Shown here piece by piece: positions 60,309 through 64,000 of a stretch of DNA of 64,000 nucleotides; the stretch's first letter is position 1; the number at the start of each line of letters is the position of its first letter. The position numbers and the translations under genes were made by a program. Source of the stretch: JAABVY01 sp964627935 (GTDB lineage Bacteria > Zixibacteria > MSB-5A5 > JAABVY01); contig CAZVLB010000008.1 of assembly GCA_964627935.1 (NCBI GenBank), positions 62,001 to 126,000 on the forward strand, written 5' to 3'. The notes beneath the pieces are model-generated. The model was not told the DNA's origin, did not search any database, and was given only the letters and a program-made list of their open reading frames with translations.

Positions 60309-62246
60309 ATGAACTGGGAAAATACTGACGACAACAGGTTTAGCGAGCTCGGATTTAAATGCGGGCTCGAAGTTCATCAGCAGCTCGACACCGCCAAAAA
60401 ACTATTCTGCCGCTGCCCGGTAGGCTATGTTAACCGTCCCCCTGACACAGTTATAGTGCGCCATATGCGTCCGACTTTATCCGAGCTGGGCGAATATGAC
60501 GGCACTGCCTTGATGGAGTTCAAGACCAAAAAAGAGGTCACCTACGAACTCTATCGTGATTGTGTGTGCACCTACGAGATGGATGATACGCCGCCTTTTC
60601 CGATTAATCAGCAGGCTCTTGATATAGCCATCCAGGTTTCCATGATGTTCAACTGCGAGATCGTGGATGAGCTGCATATTACCCGCAAGCAGTACCTTGA
60701 TGGTTCGATTCCGACCGGTTTCCAGAGAACGGCCATAGTCGGTGTCGACGGCTGGATACCTTATAAGGATCGCAAAATCAGAATCTATCAGGTTGCGCTG
60801 GAGGAGGATGCCTGCCGTGAAGTCTGGGACAAGGGTCATCAGATCCGGTTCAGGACTGACCGTCTGTCAACGCCATTGGTCGAGATTGTCACGCACCCGG
60901 ATATGCTTACACCGACCGAGGCGATGGAGGTGGATGAGATTATCGGACGGGTATTGCGTTCCTCGGGACGGGTTCGTCGCGGGATCGGCGCCACCAGGCA
61001 GGATGTCAATGTCTCCATCGAGGGCGGTACCCGTGTTGAACTGAAGGGTATAGATAAGACGGGATATATTAAACGGTTAACCGAGGTCGAGGCGCTTCGC
61101 CAGAAATCATTACTGGAAATAAAATCCGAACTGCGCAAACGTGGAATTTCATCGAACACGATTCATGCCGAGAAGAAGGATCTGACCGGGATTTTTGCGG
61201 GCGTAGATAATAAGCGCCTGGCGGAAACAATTGCCAAAGGCGGCAAGGTGGGCGGTATAATGCTCGAACGGTTTGCCGGCATCCTGAATTACCAGACCCA
61301 GCCGGGCAAAAATTTCGCGGATGAAATCGCCGGCAGATTGAAGGTGATCGCCTGCCTGGATGAATATCCCAACCTGATCCATTCCGACAATATCGAAGGC
61401 TGGGGACTTTCGGCGGAGATGATCGCCAGGATCAAATCTGAATTCGGCATGCGTCATACTGATGCGGTAGTGATTGCCTGGGGTTCGGAAGCGGATGTCA
61501 ATATGGCCCTGTCGGAGATTAAAATCAGGGCAATCGAGGCCACCGAGGGTGTGCCCAATGAAACCCGTCAGCATATCGGCGAAGGCATTACCGATTTCGA
61601 AAGAATCCTGCCCGGGCCGGATCGCATGTACCCGGACACTGATTCCTCGCCGGTGGCTATTACCGAAGACCGCCTGACCCGTTTGAAAGAGAAGCTCCCC
61701 GAACCGGCCTACAGCCGTGACCAGCGCTGGCGGGAGATGGGGCTGTCGGATGAACTGGTGCATTCGCTGGGCCGCTCGAAATGGGCGCTGATGTTTGACC
61801 GTATGCTGGCCAGGTTTCCGCAGAACCCGAAATTCCTGGCATATTTCTTCGAAGCATTTACAAAGAAACTCAGCCGCGAGGGCCATGATCTTAGTTTTAT
61901 AGATGATCAGACATTCATCGACGCGTATGAAAAGATCAGGCAGAAAAATCTGCCGCATGAATCTCTTTTGAAAGTATTCGCCTATCTTGCATCCAATGGC
62001 AAGTCGGAAGGAAACATCGAACAGGTACTGGCCAGGCTGAATCTTTCTCCTTTGAGTGATGACGATGTCCGGAAAATTATCGATGGCAAGCTGGCATCAA
62101 TAAAGAATGGAGATTTCGACTCGAAGGATAAGCTGATTCGTTACCTGACAGGTCAGATCAGACATGAAATCGATGGACGATTCCCCTCCGGCAAGTTATC
62201 CAACCTGGTCAGAAAACATTTTGAAGAGCAGAATGTTATTTCCTGA
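60309..62246 (+). CDS. gatE: Glu-tRNA(Gln) amidotransferase subunit E (archaeal GatDE type)
   Basis: A 645-residue protein. The start CGLEVHQQLDTAKKLFCRCPVG, HMRPTLSELGEYDGTALMEF, the CXC pair VCTYEMDDTPPFPIN and KQYLDGSIPTGFQRT are GatE-type, as is the length (GatB is about 475). Residues about 290-405 match the AspRS-like GAD insertion (LTGIFAGVDNKRLAETIAKGGKVGGI), a GatE hallmark. The GatB/YqeY-like tail is present. GatDE is the archaeal route for making Gln-tRNA(Gln) from Glu-tRNA(Gln); GatE in bacteria is unusual. No gatD is adjacent; the divergent neighbour is nadE. No clear Shine-Dalgarno is visible. Confidence 0.92.
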   Translation: MNWENTDDNRFSELGFKCGLEVHQQLDTAKKLFCRCPVGYVNRPPDTVIVRHMRPTLSELGEYDGTALMEFKTKKEVTYELYRDCVCTYEMDDTPPFPINQQALDIAIQVSMMFNCEIVDELHITRKQYLDGSIPTGFQRTAIVGVDGWIPYKDRKIRIYQVALEEDACREVWDKGHQIRFRTDRLSTPLVEIVTHPDMLTPTEAMEVDEIIGRVLRSSGRVRRGIGATRQDVNVSIEGGTRVELKGIDKTGYIKRLTEVEALRQKSLLEIKSELRKRGISSNTIHAEKKDLTGIFAGVDNKRLAETIAKGGKVGGIMLERFAGILNYQTQPGKNFADEIAGRLKVIACLDEYPNLIHSDNIEGWGLSAEMIARIKSEFGMRHTDAVVIAWGSEADVNMALSEIKIRAIEATEGVPNETRQHIGEGITDFERILPGPDRMYPDTDSSPVAITEDRLTRLKEKLPEPAYSRDQRWREMGLSDELVHSLGRSKWALMFDRMLARFPQNPKFLAYFFEAFTKKLSREGHDLSFIDDQTFIDAYEKIRQKNLPHESLLKVFAYLASNGKSEGNIEQVLARLNLSPLSDDDVRKIIDGKLASIKNGDFDSKDKLIRYLTGQIRHEIDGRFPSGKLSNLVRKHFEEQNVIS

Positions 62247-62338
62247 TTTTTTGTATTCACCCTCTTGACAGCCATTCAAGCATTCCTTAAATAGCGCCAG
62301 AGAACAGTATTGTGGATTGTATTTACGGGGTTGTTTAT

Positions 62339-62644
62339 ATGCCCACGGTTTACTTCTCGGATTATGATATCGAGTGTGAAACGGATGAGGGCCGCACTAT
62401 TCTCGATGTCGCCAAAGAAAACGGAATCATCATGCAGGCCGAATGCGGCGGATTTTGCAATTGCTGTACCTGCCATGTGGTCGTGGTCGACGGGCTGGAA
62501 AATACCAGCGTGGTAACCGATGATGAGGATGATATGCTTGAAGCCCTGGAGGAATCTCGCGATGAGGGCTCGCGCTTGTCATGCCAGGCGGAAATCTACG
62601 GCGATATCGTGGTTGAAATCCCGCCTCTTCCGGACTACATGTAA
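62339..62644 (+). CDS. 2Fe-2S ferredoxin (adrenodoxin/Isc-like)
   Basis: A 101-residue ferredoxin. Cluster ligands are Cys36, Cys42 and Cys45 in AECGGFCNCCTCH and Cys82 in RLSCQAEI, giving the Cx5Cx2C...C pattern of the Isc/adrenodoxin class. Cys40 is shared with that class; Cys43, replacing the usual Thr or Gly, is an extra thiol. Residues 56-75 are very acidic and would face partners. ATG 62339 with GGGG upstream is preferred over an ATG nine codons earlier. It follows gatE by 92 nt on the same strand. Confidence 0.88.
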   Translation: MPTVYFSDYDIECETDEGRTILDVAKENGIIMQAECGGFCNCCTCHVVVVDGLENTSVVTDDEDDMLEALEESRDEGSRLSCQAEIYGDIVVEIPPLPDYM

Positions 62645-62869
62645 AACAGGCTCAATTTCCGTGTGATGAACAAAATGAATCTGCCCCCGGTGCTATGCGG
62701 TGATGTTTTTATCCGTATTTATACCTGCCCCGGATTAGACTCGATAAAATATATTAGATATATCTATAAAGGCCTTGCAATTTGATCAGGCTTTTGCTTA
62801 GATTCACACCTGAGGATCGGGAAAATTACCCTGATTGGTATATCTGATCTTGATCACTTGAGGTCCTTG

Positions 62870-64000
62870 ATGAGCAAAAAGCCGATTATTCTTCTGGCGA
62901 TTTTTATAGTATGTTTGATCGTCTATTTTCTTCCAATCGAGAGCCTCGAGGAAGCGCCCCGCAGATGCCTGGTGATTTTTGTTATGGCCGCGCTATTGTG
63001 GATCACCGAGATTATTCCGCTGTTCATAACAGGTATAGCGATTCTATTCGCTGAGGTTGTGCTTCTGGTGCCGGTCATGGATGTTCCCGCGCAAATCTTT
63101 TTCAGCCCCTTCTTTTCGAATATAATTGCCCTGTTCCTGGGCGGATTCGTGCTGGCAGATGCCTTGCATAAATTTCGCCTGGACGAACGCATATCGCGTA
63201 TGATAATGTCCCGTCTGGGCTCCAATCCACGCATGATTCTACTGGGGCTGATGATCACCTCGGCTTTTCTTTCGATGTGGATGTCGAATACTGCCACGGC
63301 GGCGATGATGATCGCCCTGTCTTTGCCAATAATGCGTCGGATAAAATCCGACGATCCATATCGCAAAGCGCTGATCCTGGGGATTGCGTTTGCCTGCAAC
63401 CTGGGCGGGATCGGCACGCCGATTGGCACACCGCCCAATGCGATCGCATTGAAATTCCTGGCCGATGCCGGTGTTGAAATATCCTTTATTAAATGGGTTG
63501 TGCTGGCCATGCCGATAGCCTTATTCATGGTCTGTGTGGCATGGTGGCTCCTGCTACTGGTATTCAAGCCCGTTCTCAGGGAACTGTCCATAGAGGCCAA
63601 AGCGACCGAGGAAATGGTCAAACGTCAAAAACTGCTCCTGATTCTGTTTGGTTTTACGATTCTGATGTGGCTGACAACCGGCGTGCATGGGCTGGCGTCG
63701 GGGGTGGTGAGCATGATTCCGATTATAATAATTTTCGGATCGGGCCTGATGCAAAAATCGGATTTCAAGAATCTGAGCTGGGATATACTCTTCCTGATGG
63801 GTGGCGGTTTGACACTGGGCGTGGCCATACAGCAATCCGGTCTTTCCGATTGGGTGATGTCCTATGTTGATGTTTCCGGCATACCGGCTGTGGGGACCAA
63901 TGGCCTGATAGCTCTTATATCCGCCACGATGACATCATTCATCTCCAATACCTCGACTGCCAACCTGTTGATGCCAATGGTTATCGGTTTAAAGGGGGTA
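62870..64000 (+). CDS. DASS/SLC13 family sodium:anion symporter, N-terminal part
   Basis: Partial gene running off the right edge; 377 codons are visible from ATG 62870. The polytopic protein has the two DASS signatures: WMSNTATAAMMIAL (about residues 128-141) and GGIGTPIGTPPNAIALK (about 178-194), plus a second SNT motif FISNTSTANLLMPM near the visible end. DASS proteins import di- and tricarboxylates, sulfate or phosphate-like anions with Na+; substrate not determinable. The frame shows no stop to the window edge. It is preceded by 225 bp without clear signals after the ferredoxin gene. Confidence 0.92.
   Translation, partial: MSKKPIILLAIFIVCLIVYFLPIESLEEAPRRCLVIFVMAALLWITEIIPLFITGIAILFAEVVLLVPVMDVPAQIFFSPFFSNIIALFLGGFVLADALHKFRLDERISRMIMSRLGSNPRMILLGLMITSAFLSMWMSNTATAAMMIALSLPIMRRIKSDDPYRKALILGIAFACNLGGIGTPIGTPPNAIALKFLADAGVEISFIKWVVLAMPIALFMVCVAWWLLLLVFKPVLRELSIEAKATEEMVKRQKLLLILFGFTILMWLTTGVHGLASGVVSMIPIIIIFGSGLMQKSDFKNLSWDILFLMGGGLTLGVAIQQSGLSDWVMSYVDVSGIPAVGTNGLIALISATMTSFISNTSTANLLMPMVIGLKGV

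Noticed and set aside
61149..61958. 269-residue frame antisense to gatE
   Set aside because: Antisense shadow of a conserved gene, no motif or ribosome-binding site.

Overview
The window reads as one continuous bacterial chromosome segment of moderate GC with dense, mostly short operons. No rRNA, tRNA, CRISPR array or phage block was recognised. Several features point to a Gram-negative member of the Fibrobacteres-Chlorobi-Bacteroidetes (FCB) side of the tree, probably an uncultured phylum resembling Zixibacteria or a relative. These are a secreted subtilase with a type IX-like C-terminal sorting domain, a PorV/PorQ-type outer-membrane protein, a GWxTD protein, a dockerin-bearing beta-helix protein, LptE, and many lipobox proteins. 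This placement is inference from protein families; no phylogeny was run.

Layout, left to right. 1-5.9 kb: end of oligopeptidase B, a histidine kinase plus CheV-like pair, a YmdB-like phosphoesterase with altered metal ligands, and a dTDP-sugar operon (rmlB-rmlA-rmlC-like). 6-16.7 kb: envelope and secreted proteins (dockerin beta-helix, SPFH lipoprotein, paired active/inactive M16 proteases, GWxTD protein) with coaX, a methyltransferase and a MATE exporter. 16.7-17.6 kb: a two-gene Panacea-type toxin-antitoxin candidate. 18-30.7 kb: core metabolism and cell biology (hbd, crotonase, YbjQ, secreted S8 protease, yggS-divIVA, punA, ileS-dksA-lspA). 32-35.4 kb: a nucleotide-sugar operon (gmd-rmd-UDP-sugar dehydrogenase).

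35.4-38.1 kb is the most unusual stretch. A REP-associated tyrosine transposase (RAYT) gene is bracketed by two perfect REP-like palindromes. Its upstream side carries ten head-to-tail 30-bp repeats plus a partial eleventh, each containing one REP arm. A third REP copy and a second hairpin family lie about 1.4-1.6 kb away. 38-48 kb: comM, small enzymes, a tandem pair of collagen-like, ethylbenzene-dehydrogenase-type (DOMON-like) lipoproteins with an unusual CX3CH/CX3CG difference, an exonuclease-WYL fusion, PorV, LptE and HutI. 48-60 kb: signalling proteins (single REC, PocR-PAS-kinase split by a probable frameshift, double REC), small enzymes and lipoproteins, then nadE. 60-64 kb: an archaeal-type GatE, a 2Fe-2S ferredoxin and the start of a DASS/SLC13 transporter that runs off the right edge.

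The genes suggest a free-living heterotroph that invests in surface polysaccharide, protein secretion and extracellular proteolysis. Starts were adjusted where a ribosome-binding site or family length argued for it; each case is stated in its entry.
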